11,038 nt of DNA, taken from NCBI GenBank assembly GCA_937864085.1, contig CALMIH010000188.1, positions 1-11,038 of the forward strand. Reading direction: 5' to 3'. Of the stretch, positions 1-6,294 are shown in pieces (the stretch's first letter is position 1; the number at the start of each line of letters is the position of its first letter). Source of the stretch: an uncultured Chloroflexota bacterium. Its GTDB lineage: Bacteria; Chloroflexota; Limnocylindria; Limnocylindrales; Limnocylindraceae. A model generated the notes under the pieces. That model had not been told where the DNA came from and did no database searches. It saw only the letters and a program-made list of their open reading frames with translations. A program made the translations under genes and the position numbers.

Positions 1-1134
1 GCTCACATCACCCCAGACCTTGAGGCGAGCCTTTGTCGCTTCATCAGGGAAGATCAGCGGGTTGGAGGCGAGAGCCGGGTCGATCTTGGTGATCTCTTCA
101 GCCGCACCCTTCACCGGGCAGATGTACTGGACATATGCCTCAACGATCGCGGCAATCTCTGGCTGGTAATAGAAGTCAATCCAGAGTTCGGCGGTGTACT
201 TGTTCTTCGCCCCCTTCGGGATCAGCATGTTGTCTGTGGCGTACATCCCGCCTTCATCTGGGACGATGAACTCAAGTTCTGCCTTCTCCGCTTGGATGAT
301 TCCCACGTCGCCTGACCAGGCGATCGCCGCCCACGCGGCGTTGCTGATCAGGAGTTCCGTATAGCCTTGACCAGAGAGCTTGCGCACCTGCTCGGAGCTG
401 ATCGCGTCTTGAAGCGTCGTGATTGCCGCATCAAAGGTACCGCGGGTTGGTGTCGCCGGATCCGCGCCGTTGCCGAGCATCACAAGGCCAACTGTGTCAC
501 GAAGCTCTGTGAGGAGCACGATCTTCCCCTTCAACTTCGGATCCCAGAGACCTGAGACCTTCGTAAAGCGCGTTGTCTTCTCGGTGTTGACAGCGAGGCC
601 CGTCATCAGTGACTGCCACGGGGCCAGGTAGTCGTTGCCTGGGTCTGCGGCACGCCCCGTGAACTCGTCGGCGAGGTTCGCCACAAAGTTTGGCATGTTC
701 GCCTTGTCAAACTTCTCCGCCCAGCCAAGGTCAACGATCTTTTTCGCCATCCACGTTGTTGGCGTCACGATGTCCCAGCCCGTATCCTGGCCTGCATCAA
801 GTGGTGCTTTGATCGTGCCGAAGAATTCGTCGTTGTCGAGGAACACTTCCTGGTAGTTGACGGTGGTGCCGTACTCCGCCTTGAATCGGCGCAGGCTCTC
901 TGAGGTGTCTGCCGTCGCGGTGTCAACGTCGTCATCAACGTCGATGTAGTAGGTCCAGTTGGCGAAGTTGATCGCAGCAGCTGGCGTATTCTCGCCCCCC
1001 GTGCTCTCTGTCGGCTCGGTAGAGGCGCCAGATGTTCCGCATGCGGCGAGGAAGGCGGCGGCACCTGCAACGGCACCAGCCTTCAGTACTGTTCGTCGAT
1101 CAAGTTCCATCCCCATCTTCTTCTCGGTGCTCAT
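1..1134 (-). CDS. potD: PotD-like polyamine-type ABC transporter substrate-binding lipoprotein, 3' end cut by window edge
   Basis: Read on the minus strand, 378 codons run open from ATG (1134-1132) to position 1 without a stop. Only some 20 C-terminal residues are probably missing, judging by the roughly 350-residue length of E. coli PotD plus the long leader here. Residues 12-32 form a twin-arginine-like lipoprotein signal: DRRTVLK, a hydrophobic Ala/Gly/Val stretch, then lipobox LAAC with Cys32, followed by a Ser/Thr/Glu linker. The mature part matches the PotD/PotF fold: NWTYY near the start, WDIVTPTTWMAKK, AWSGDVG and DNMLIPKGAKN. The protein should be membrane-anchored outside the cell and deliver ligand to the transporter energised by PotA, encoded 19 bp upstream. 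An AAGGAGG ribosome site (1141-1147) six bases before the ATG supports this start. The family call is firm. Spermidine/putrescine as ligand is less certain, because several residues that bind polyamine in E. coli PotD appear changed. Confidence 0.88.
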   Translation of the reverse strand, partial: MSTEKKMGMELDRRTVLKAGAVAGAAAFLAACGTSGASTEPTESTGGENTPAAAINFANWTYYIDVDDDVDTATADTSESLRRFKAEYGTTVNYQEVFLDNDEFFGTIKAPLDAGQDTGWDIVTPTTWMAKKIVDLGWAEKFDKANMPNFVANLADEFTGRAADPGNDYLAPWQSLMTGLAVNTEKTTRFTKVSGLWDPKLKGKIVLLTELRDTVGLVMLGNGADPATPTRGTFDAAITTLQDAISSEQVRKLSGQGYTELLISNAAWAAIAWSGDVGIIQAEKAELEFIVPDEGGMYATDNMLIPKGAKNKYTAELWIDFYYQPEIAAIVEAYVQYICPVKGAAEEITKIDPALASNPLIFPDEATKARLKVWGDVS

Positions 1135-1153
1135 TGCTCTCCTCCTTCTGCGC

Positions 1154-2251
1154 CTAGGCGCTTGCGGCATCGCCAACGACGAAGCCATGTTCCGGTTTCC
1201 AGGTGAGTGTGACCTGCTCCCCAGGTCGCCAGGTGTCACTCCGCGTCGTGCGGCCAACGTTCTGCTCGCTGACTAAGAGTCGTAGCCCGCCCTTCCCTTC
1301 AACAACGTACTGGGTGATCACGCCGAGGTAGCTCGTATCAACAACGGTCCCCTCAAGTGTGTTCCCCTTCGACTGCTGGCCCGGCTCAAGCAGCGTGAGC
1401 TTCTCGGGGCGCACGCCGATTGCACCGCTGCTGCCGATGTCGCCGAGGCTCTTCGGTGCGCGGACGACTGCGCCAGAGGGGAGGGCGACCGTCCAGTCCT
1501 CGCCATCGCTGCCGATCTTCCCCTCAAGGAGATTGCTCGCGCCAACGAAGCCAGCGACGAATCGCGTTGATGGTCGCTCGTAGAGCGTCTCTGGGCCGGC
1601 GAGCTGTTCATAGCGTCCCTTGTTCATGACGGCGATGCGGTCGGACATCGTCATCGCCTCTTCCTGGTCATGGGTGACGTAAATGAAGGTGATCCCAACT
1701 TCGCGCTGGATGCGCTTGAGCTCAATCCCCATCTGCTTGCGTAGCTTCAGGTCGAGCGCGCCGAGCGGCTCGTCAAGCAGGAGGACGGCGGGCTCATTCA
1801 CGAGCGCGCGGGCGAGGGCAACGCGCTGTGCTTGACCGCCCGAGAGTTGCGCAGGGATCCGCTTCTCAAAGCCGACGAGTTGCACGAGCTCCATCGCCTC
1901 GCCAACACGGCGCTTGATCTCGTCCCCCTTGATCCCCGAGCGCCGCAGTCCGAACGCAACGTTCTCGTAGATCGTGAGGTGCGGGAAGAGGGCGTAGCTC
2001 TGGAAGACGGTGTTGACGTCGCGCTCATAGGCTGGGAGGAAGGTGACATCAACGCCCTTCAGCTCAATCAGGCCGCTCGTCGGCTGCTCAAAGCCGCCGA
2101 TCATGCGGAGTGTCGTGGTCTTGCCGCAGCCGGATGGGCCGAGCAGGGTGAAGAACTCGCCGTCGCTCACGTCGAGCGTGATCGCGTCAACCGCGATCGC
2201 ATCCCCAAACTTCTTGGTCACGTTGACCAGCCGGACGTCAACTTCAGCCAC
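1154..2251 (-). CDS. potA: Spermidine/putrescine-type ABC transporter ATP-binding protein PotA
   Basis: Cytoplasmic ATPase subunit of a polyamine-type importer. All ABC signatures are visible; numbering is from an upstream GTG at 2269, so subtract 6 for the start chosen here. They are Walker A GPSGCGKTT (44-52), Q-loop Gln90, signature LSGGQ (142-146), Walker B VLLLDE (162-167), D-loop GALD (170-173) and switch His200 in VTHDQEEA. The remainder, from about 240, is the TOBE-type regulatory region usual in PotA/MalK/UgpC ATPases (GVRPEKLTL, then TSYLGVITQYVV). I choose the GTG at 2251-2249 because it follows a GGAGGTGATC ribosome site by six bases and gives the family-typical beginning MAEVDVRLVNVTKKFG (365 residues). 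The GTG at 2269 would add six residues and contain that ribosome site. The gene is first in a minus-strand operon, with the PotD-like gene next. Related ATPases serve sugars, iron or thiamine, but the PotD-like partner favours a polyamine-type substrate. Confidence 0.93.
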   Translation of the reverse strand: MAEVDVRLVNVTKKFGDAIAVDAITLDVSDGEFFTLLGPSGCGKTTTLRMIGGFEQPTSGLIELKGVDVTFLPAYERDVNTVFQSYALFPHLTIYENVAFGLRRSGIKGDEIKRRVGEAMELVQLVGFEKRIPAQLSGGQAQRVALARALVNEPAVLLLDEPLGALDLKLRKQMGIELKRIQREVGITFIYVTHDQEEAMTMSDRIAVMNKGRYEQLAGPETLYERPSTRFVAGFVGASNLLEGKIGSDGEDWTVALPSGAVVRAPKSLGDIGSSGAIGVRPEKLTLLEPGQQSKGNTLEGTVVDTSYLGVITQYVVEGKGGLRLLVSEQNVGRTTRSDTWRPGEQVTLTWKPEHGFVVGDAASA

Positions 2252-2257
2252 CCTCGG

Positions 2258-2267
2258 GATCACCTCC
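2258..2267 (-). promoter_or_regulatory. Strong ribosome binding site that sets the potA start
   Basis: On the minus strand the sequence reads GGAGGTGATC, a full complement of the conserved GATCACCTCC near the 3' end of bacterial 16S rRNA. It lies six bases before the GTG at 2251. This is the main reason for preferring that codon over the GTG at 2269. Confidence 0.7.
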
Positions 2268-2288
2268 ACAGTGCGCTCCGCGCGTCGC

Positions 2289-2303
2289 TCCTCAACATGA
2301 GGA
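2289..2303. repeat. Short inverted repeat at the predicted potA transcription start
   Basis: TCCTCA (2289-2294) and TGAGGA (2298-2303) are perfect inverted arms around ACA. The repeat sits just downstream of the predicted potA promoter, where an operator could act. The arms are short, so chance occurrence is possible. Confidence 0.3.
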
Positions 2304-2310
2304 CGTGGAG

Positions 2311-2339
2311 AGCGTATGACCCACGGGGGGTGGGGTCAA
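2311..2339 (-). promoter_or_regulatory. Sigma70-type promoter for the potA-potD operon
   Basis: On the minus strand, TTGACC (2339-2334) is followed after exactly 17 bases by TACGCT (2316-2311). The -35 matches the TTGACA consensus at five of six bases, and the -10 has the key T, A and final T. Transcription would start near 2304, leaving a leader of about 50 bases before the potA GTG. No equally good hexamer pair was seen for the divergent mrp gene. Prediction by eye only. Confidence 0.5.
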
Positions 2340-2440
2340 ACGGCGTTGCGGGGTACGATGTGGAGGAGTGGTGACGGCCCCGCCCTGAGCACGATCAGCG
2401 GGCCTCTGACCGAGAGATCGACCAAGAGATAGGAGGGTGA

Positions 2441-3517
2441 ATGGCCGAGATCAACGAGGCGGCGGTGATGCAGGCGCTCAGCGCCGTACAGGAGCCCGAG
2501 CTCGGCAAGGACATCGTCACCCTTGAGATGGTGAAGGAGCTCGTCCTGAGCGGCTCGAGCGCCAGCCTGATGATTGAGCTGACCACCCCCGCCTGTCCGT
2601 TGAAGGACGTCATTGAGCGGGACATCCGCGGCGCCCTCGATGGGATCGGCGTGCAACTCACCGAACTCCGCTGGGGGGCGAAGGTGCGCCGAGCCGCCGC
2701 GCCGAGCCAGGAGAAGCTGCTACCGAACATTCGTAACGTCGTTGCTGTTGCCTCCGGGAAGGGGGGCGTTGGGAAGAGCACAGTCTCCGTCAATCTCGCC
2801 GTTGCGCTCGCGCAGAGCGGCGCGCGCGTCGGACTTCTTGACGCGGACATCACGGGACCAAACCTTCCGCAGATGCTTGGTGCAACCGGTACGCCGAAGT
2901 CGAGCCCAGGCGGAAAGATTGAACCGATCGAGCGTCACGGTGTGAAGCTGATCTCGATCCAGTTCTTCGTCCCAGAGGGTCAGCCGATTGTTTGGCGCGG
3001 CCCGCTCATTGGCGGGGCGATTCAACAGTTCCTACGTGACGTTGAGTGGGGCGACCTTGACTATCTCATTGTTGACCTTCCACCTGGAACCTCTGACGCG
3101 CAACTCACCCTTGCACAGGCGGTGCCACTCGCCGGTGCGGTGCTGGTCACCACGCCACAAGATGTTGCACTCGCCGATGTGACCAAGGCGCTCGCAATGT
3201 TCCGCCGCATGAACGTGCCGATCCTTGGCATCGTGGAGAACATGTCGTCGTTTGCCTGCCCGCACTGCGGTGAGCAGACAGAGATCTTCGGTCGCGGTGG
3301 TGCTGAGCGACTCGCAAAAGAGGAGCAGCTTGAGATGCTTGGACGCGTGCCGCTGGAGATGGCGGTGCGTCAGGGCGGCGACGCTGGCATCCCCGCTGTT
3401 GCGCAGCGCGAAGCGGGCCCTGCAGCGATCGCACTAAAAGTGGTTGCTGGAGCGGTCGCCGCGCGACTCGCGGTGCGTGCTGCGAGCGAGAGCGGTACCA
3501 CGCTGACAATCGCGTAA
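2441..3517 (+). CDS. mrp: Mrp/ApbC family iron-sulfur cluster carrier, P-loop ATPase
   Basis: 358 residues, usual length for bacterial Mrp/ApbC. These cytoplasmic proteins bind and transfer Fe-S clusters to client apoproteins in an ATP-dependent way. Residues 1-85 form the N-terminal MIP18/DUF59-type domain with its conserved Cys in TTPACPL (Cys52). The ATPase domain begins near 95: deviant Walker A SGKGGVGKST (105-114) with the signature lysine Lys107, LLDADITGPNLP (132-143), a Walker B-like region LIVDLPPGTSD (209-219), and the cluster-binding CPHC (273-276) that separates Mrp from MinD/ParA relatives. The ATG follows AGGAGG (2431-2436) by four bases. The gene is divergent from potA and overlaps the next gene by one base (TAATG), so it probably heads a short operon with two membrane-associated genes. 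No Fe-S client gene is adjacent. Identification is secure; the particular clients are unknown. Confidence 0.96.
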   Translation: MAEINEAAVMQALSAVQEPELGKDIVTLEMVKELVLSGSSASLMIELTTPACPLKDVIERDIRGALDGIGVQLTELRWGAKVRRAAAPSQEKLLPNIRNVVAVASGKGGVGKSTVSVNLAVALAQSGARVGLLDADITGPNLPQMLGATGTPKSSPGGKIEPIERHGVKLISIQFFVPEGQPIVWRGPLIGGAIQQFLRDVEWGDLDYLIVDLPPGTSDAQLTLAQAVPLAGAVLVTTPQDVALADVTKALAMFRRMNVPILGIVENMSSFACPHCGEQTEIFGRGGAERLAKEEQLEMLGRVPLEMAVRQGGDAGIPAVAQREAGPAAIALKVVAGAVAARLAVRAASESGTTLTIA

Positions 3518-4248
3518 TGCCAGAGAGCGAACGCAGCGAAGCGAGCTTTAGCGAATCGATTGATCAGCTGATCGGCGCGATTCGCGCCCTCCTGCGCGGC
3601 CACTGGTCACTGCTCCGCGCAGAGATCGGTGCGATTGCACGCGATGTCGTGGTGACGCTCATCGGCGCGGCAGCGATCGTCTCGCTGATCGTCACCGCAC
3701 TGCTTGGCCTTCTCATCGCGCTCTTCCTCATCCTTGGTGAAGGCCTCTTCGGATCGCAGCTCTGGGGTGCGGCACAGATGACACTGCTCCTCCTCTCACT
3801 CGCTGCGGCGATCGCCTCATCCATCCTCCGCATTGAGGCCGGACGCCGTGGACGGGCACTCGTGCTCGGCGCTCTCGCTGGAGTTGGTGCGTTGCTGCTG
3901 ACACTCCTCCCGCTCGCCTGGGCGCCAGGTCCTGCGGCTGGTCTTGCGCTCACGCTGCTCCTCGCCGTGGTGCTGGTTGATCTACTGCTCGGATTGCGCA
4001 CCTTTGAGACGCAGCGCTTCACTGACCGTTTCATGCCACTCGCGAGCGAAGCGGAGCTGCGCGCAACGGCGCAAGCGCTGGAAGATCTTCGTGAAGAGGC
4101 GCTTGGCGGTGTTGCCGCTGAGGTGGGGGAGGCGATCGGGAGTGCCGATGCTGCCATTGGGACACTCCGTCGCACCATCACGCGCGTTGCTGAGACACTG
4201 ACTCGCGCCGCTGAGCGGATTCGACCTGATCGTGGCGGTGATGCATGA
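3517..4248 (+). CDS. DUF1469/holin-X-like integral membrane protein with four predicted helices
   Basis: 243 residues. An amphipathic N-terminal helix (about 12-42, with LLRAEIGAIARD) leads into four hydrophobic segments at about 45-73, 83-104, 114-135 and 140-160. A charged, probably helical, cytoplasmic tail of about 80 residues follows (SEAELRATAQALEDLREEA onward). The N-terminal helix plus the first helix pair resembles the DUF1469/Actinobacterial holin-X superfamily (YqjE in E. coli), which normally has only two membrane helices. The second pair and the tail are therefore extra. Despite the name, such proteins are mostly chromosomal and not shown to be phage holins. The start codon overlaps the mrp stop (TAATG) and the stop overlaps the next start (ATGA), so all three genes are likely translated together. 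No Shine-Dalgarno site is evident, which fits coupling. Function is unknown; the family assignment is by eye and tentative. Confidence 0.75.
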   Translation: MPESERSEASFSESIDQLIGAIRALLRGHWSLLRAEIGAIARDVVVTLIGAAAIVSLIVTALLGLLIALFLILGEGLFGSQLWGAAQMTLLLLSLAAAIASSILRIEAGRRGRALVLGALAGVGALLLTLLPLAWAPGPAAGLALTLLLAVVLVDLLLGLRTFETQRFTDRFMPLASEAELRATAQALEDLREEALGGVAAEVGEAIGSADAAIGTLRRTITRVAETLTRAAERIRPDRGGDA

Positions 4249-4700
4249 ACGGAGATGCGAGCGATCGGACGCACGAGCAGCGCCTAGAGGCGCTCCTTGA
4301 TGCGCGACCGAACGTTGCGCGCGAAGTGCAGCAACTGCGCAGCGCGCGAAGTGCATCAGTGGAGGGTTCACGCAGCATCGCGCGAAGGCTCCGACTGAGC
4401 GGCGGCCTTGGAAAGGAGCTGCGCGAGCATCCGCTCCAGGTGATCGGACTACTCGCCGCCCTCTCCCTCCTCGGGTTGCGCTGGCTCACTGGGGCTCGCA
4501 AGCCGCGGACGAGCGGCGAGGGCACACGTGGATCAGCAGAGAGGAGTGGCGTGGTTGGCGCGTTTGCTGCCGGGCTCGCCGCTGCCGCTGCGGAGAAGGG
4601 TGGCCGCGCCGTGATTGATGCGCTCCTTGATCCACGACCGAGCGCTGCGCGCAGTGGTGGGCGGGTGGACGAAACGGGCGGATCCACCCATGATGTTTAG
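4245..4700 (+). CDS. Small hypothetical protein with one hydrophobic segment and an internal repeat
   Basis: 151 residues, family not recognised with certainty. Residues 1-62 are charged and helical, and 63-82 form a likely membrane helix (PLQVIGLLAALSLLGLRWL). A Gly/Ser/Arg linker follows, then a second, weaker Ala/Gly-rich segment (103-116) and a hydrophilic end. The layout, with a basic helical N-terminus, an EHP turn and then one membrane helix, recalls the small YqjD/ElaB (DUF883) or DUF3618 proteins often encoded beside DUF1469 proteins. The match is of architecture only. EALLDARPNVAR near the N-terminus (from 15) recurs as DALLDPRPSAAR near the C-terminus (from 125). It overlaps the preceding gene by four bases (ATGA), and its TAG stop directly abuts the tRNA gene. 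Coding status rests on that overlap, on hydrophobic patterning and on codon bias like its neighbours. Confidence 0.7.
   Translation: MNGDASDRTHEQRLEALLDARPNVAREVQQLRSARSASVEGSRSIARRLRLSGGLGKELREHPLQVIGLLAALSLLGLRWLTGARKPRTSGEGTRGSAERSGVVGAFAAGLAAAAAEKGGRAVIDALLDPRPSAARSGGRVDETGGSTHDV
4290..4652 (+). repeat. Imperfect direct repeat within the small membrane protein gene
   Basis: A 33-base unit at 4290-4322 recurs at 4620-4652, spaced 330 bases apart and in the same reading frame. Both begin GCGCTCCTTGAT, share CGACCGA in the middle, and differ at four of 33 positions by direct comparison. The encoded peptides are ALLDARPNVAR and ALLDPRPSAAR. Coordinates span both copies. Confidence 0.7.
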
Positions 4701-4786
4701 GGGCGAGTGGCGAAATGGTAGACGCGCCAGCCTTAGGAGCTGGTGTCGGTAACGACGTGTGAGTTCGAGTCTCACCTCGCCCACCA
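4701..4786 (+). tRNA. tRNA-Leu, anticodon UAG, CCA encoded
   Basis: A full class II cloverleaf can be drawn. The acceptor stem is GGGCGAG (4701-4707) with CTCGCCC (4776-4782), followed by discriminator A and an encoded CCA. The D arm contains AATGGTAGA. The anticodon stem CCAGC/GCTGG (4727-4731, 4739-4743) holds loop CTTAGGA with anticodon TAG at 4734-4736. A long variable arm with stem GTCG/CGAC is typical of leucine tRNAs. The T arm GTGAG/CTCAC surrounds TTCGAGT. The gene reads mainly CUA and other CUN codons. It starts on the base after the previous gene's stop codon, so it may be processed from a longer transcript or have a promoter inside that gene. Confidence 0.97.
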
Positions 4787-4806
4787 TCAAGGTGCAACAT
4801 CTCCGC

Positions 4807-4812
4807 TATCGT
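4807..4812 (+). promoter_or_regulatory. Candidate -10 element for a leaderless tig transcript
   Basis: TATCGT lies seven bases upstream of the tig ATG, which would place the transcription start at or next to the A of the start codon. There is no Shine-Dalgarno sequence directly before the ATG; the nearest AAGGTG is about 25 bases away. No clear -35 hexamer was found, so this rests on the TANNNT match and its spacing. Confidence 0.4.
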
Positions 4813-4819
4813 TGACCGC

Positions 4820-6256
4820 ATGAAGGTCACCTCCACACCCGGTCCAAAGAGCAGCGTGCTCCTTGAGATCGTCATGCCCGCCGACGAGGTGGCATCGGCG
4901 ATCAGCAGTGCGGTGCGCCAGGTTGCATCCCGCAGCCGAATCCCAGGCTTCCGTCCCGGCAAGGCGCCACGCGCCGTGGTGGAGCGGTTCTCCGGCCTCG
5001 CCGGCATCTTGGAAGAGGCGACAGAGATTCTGATTGAGCGCGGCTACCGCAAGGCAATCATGGAGTCAGACACACTCCCGTTGACGAGCCCGAAGATTGA
5101 GGCGCAGCCAGCAGTGGAGGGCGTTGAGTACAGCTTCTCCGCCACCGTCTCCGTTCCACCAGAGGTGAAGCTTGGCGACTATCAGAAGTTCAAGTTCACG
5201 CCGACCTTTGAAGAGCCTGACGCGAAGAAGGTTGATGCGGTCATTGACGATCTCCGCGACAGCTACGCGGTGCTGACGCCAGTGACAGAGCGCGGAGCCG
5301 CAATGGGCGACTACGCGATCATCTCGTTCACTGGCTACCGCGCGAAGGACGACTCGCCAATTGATGGCGCCTCCTCCGAGCGCATGCCGATCGTGCTCGG
5401 TTCCGAGCGACTCATCCCAGGCTTTGAAGCGCAGCTTACGGATGCAAAGGTCGGCGACGCGACGACCGTCTCGGTGACCTTCCCGGACGACTATCAGGAG
5501 GAGTCGCTGCGCGGCGTGGCTGCTCGATTTGAGGTGGTGATCCAAGAGTTGCGCGCGCGCATCCCGCCACCACTCGATAACGCATTCGTCAAGCAGGTGG
5601 CAAACGTTGAGGACGTTGATGGGCTCCGCGCTGAGATCCTGACGCGGCTGAAGTCGAGCGCTGCGGATCGCGGCCGCCACGAGTTTGCCGACAAGATCGT
5701 GGAGTACGCCATGGAGAGAGCCACCGTTGAGATCCCTGATCCGCTGATCGAAGAGGAGATCGACGGATTAGTGGATGAGTTGGCACGATCGATTGCACGA
5801 CAGGGTCTCTCCTTTGATCAGTACCTAGAAGCGGCAGGAAAGAGTGCCGAAGAGATTCGCGCAGAGCTCCGCGATCGCGGTGAGCGCCGCGCACGCACCC
5901 TGCTCGTCCTCTCCGCCGTTGCCGGCGCCGAAGGGATTCAGGTACCAGAAGAGCTCATTGATGAAGAGGTGCGCCGAGCGCAGCCGCAGGTGCAGGGGCA
6001 GCGGAAGCTGGAGGCGTATCTCGCCTCTGAGCGCGGCCGCCGCGCCATTCGCGCCTCACTCCGCCGCTCGCTTGTGGTGGAGAAGATCGTTGAAGACTGG
6101 TTCGATGCCAATCCGAGCGCCTGGCCGAACTGGGGGCCCGAGCGCCCGCCACGCCCCGTGCTCACTCCCGCCCTCAGCCCCGCGGCGAGCCTCACGAGCG
6201 GGTCGGCTGACGCTCCCAAAGCGAAGCGTTCGCCCGCAAAGCGCTCCGCCAAGTAA
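4820..6256 (+). CDS. tig: Trigger factor, ribosome-associated chaperone and peptidyl-prolyl isomerase
   Basis: 478 residues. The protein binds near the ribosome exit tunnel and shields nascent chains. The N-terminal ribosome-binding domain (about 1-115) carries the signature GFRPGKAP at 43-50, in the same register as the GFR motif of E. coli trigger factor. An FKBP-like isomerase domain spans about 155-245 (from MGDYAIISFTGY through VLGSERLIPGFEAQL). The helical C-terminal chaperone domain covers about 250-430 (IPDPLIEEEIDGLVDELARS and the following helices). The last 40 or so residues are a Pro/Ala/Ser/Lys-rich, probably disordered tail ending AKRSPAKRSAK, a lineage-specific extension. The start has no nearby Shine-Dalgarno site and is preceded at leaderless distance by a TATCGT -10-like element. 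The gene heads the tig-clpP-clpX cluster, a widely conserved arrangement. Identity is secure. Confidence 0.96.
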   Translation: MKVTSTPGPKSSVLLEIVMPADEVASAISSAVRQVASRSRIPGFRPGKAPRAVVERFSGLAGILEEATEILIERGYRKAIMESDTLPLTSPKIEAQPAVEGVEYSFSATVSVPPEVKLGDYQKFKFTPTFEEPDAKKVDAVIDDLRDSYAVLTPVTERGAAMGDYAIISFTGYRAKDDSPIDGASSERMPIVLGSERLIPGFEAQLTDAKVGDATTVSVTFPDDYQEESLRGVAARFEVVIQELRARIPPPLDNAFVKQVANVEDVDGLRAEILTRLKSSAADRGRHEFADKIVEYAMERATVEIPDPLIEEEIDGLVDELARSIARQGLSFDQYLEAAGKSAEEIRAELRDRGERRARTLLVLSAVAGAEGIQVPEELIDEEVRRAQPQVQGQRKLEAYLASERGRRAIRASLRRSLVVEKIVEDWFDANPSAWPNWGPERPPRPVLTPALSPAASLTSGSADAPKAKRSPAKRSAK

Positions 6257-6274
6257 ACTCACCCTCCACACAAC

Positions 6275-6294
6275 GCGGCCCAGACGCGGGCCGT
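6275..6294 (+). other. GC-rich hairpin between tig and clpP
   Basis: CGGCCC (6276-6281) pairs with GGGCCG (6288-6293) around AGACGC, with one more G-T pair outside. It lies 19 bases after the tig stop. It could protect the tig 3' end or partly end transcription, but no T-run follows, so it is not a standard intrinsic terminator. Confidence 0.4.

Noticed and set aside
1151..1160. Perfect 10-base palindrome CGCCTAGGCG containing the potA stop
   Set aside because: No loop for an RNA hairpin and no second copy nearby; length is within chance for GC-rich DNA.
2354..2359. TACGAT as a -10 element for mrp
   Set aside because: No -35-like hexamer at 15-18 bases upstream and no extended -10; left as an isolated match.
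1832..2374. 180-codon plus-strand frame opposite potA running into the divergent promoter region
   Set aside because: Mostly antisense to conserved ABC motifs; the part beyond potA is explained by promoter sequence.
3517..4248. Holin-like gene as a prophage remnant
   Set aside because: No other phage genes, tight coupling to mrp, and DUF1469/holin-X proteins are common chromosomal proteins.
3564..4274. 236-codon minus-strand frame opposite the DUF1469-like gene
   Set aside because: Its translation is almost all Ser, Arg, Ala and Pro without hydrophobic patterning, typical of an antisense shadow, whereas the plus frame has clear membrane helices and overlap-coupled neighbours.
4689..4694. 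CATGAT as a tRNA promoter -10 element
   Set aside because: One mismatch at the important first base and no -35 partner; too weak to call.
4701..4786. tRNA-Leu as an integration site for a mobile element
   Set aside because: No integrase, no duplicated tRNA 3' end was seen, and core genes lie on both sides.
5066..5680. 204-codon minus-strand frame inside tig
   Set aside because: Opposite a secure trigger factor domain and without any known motif.
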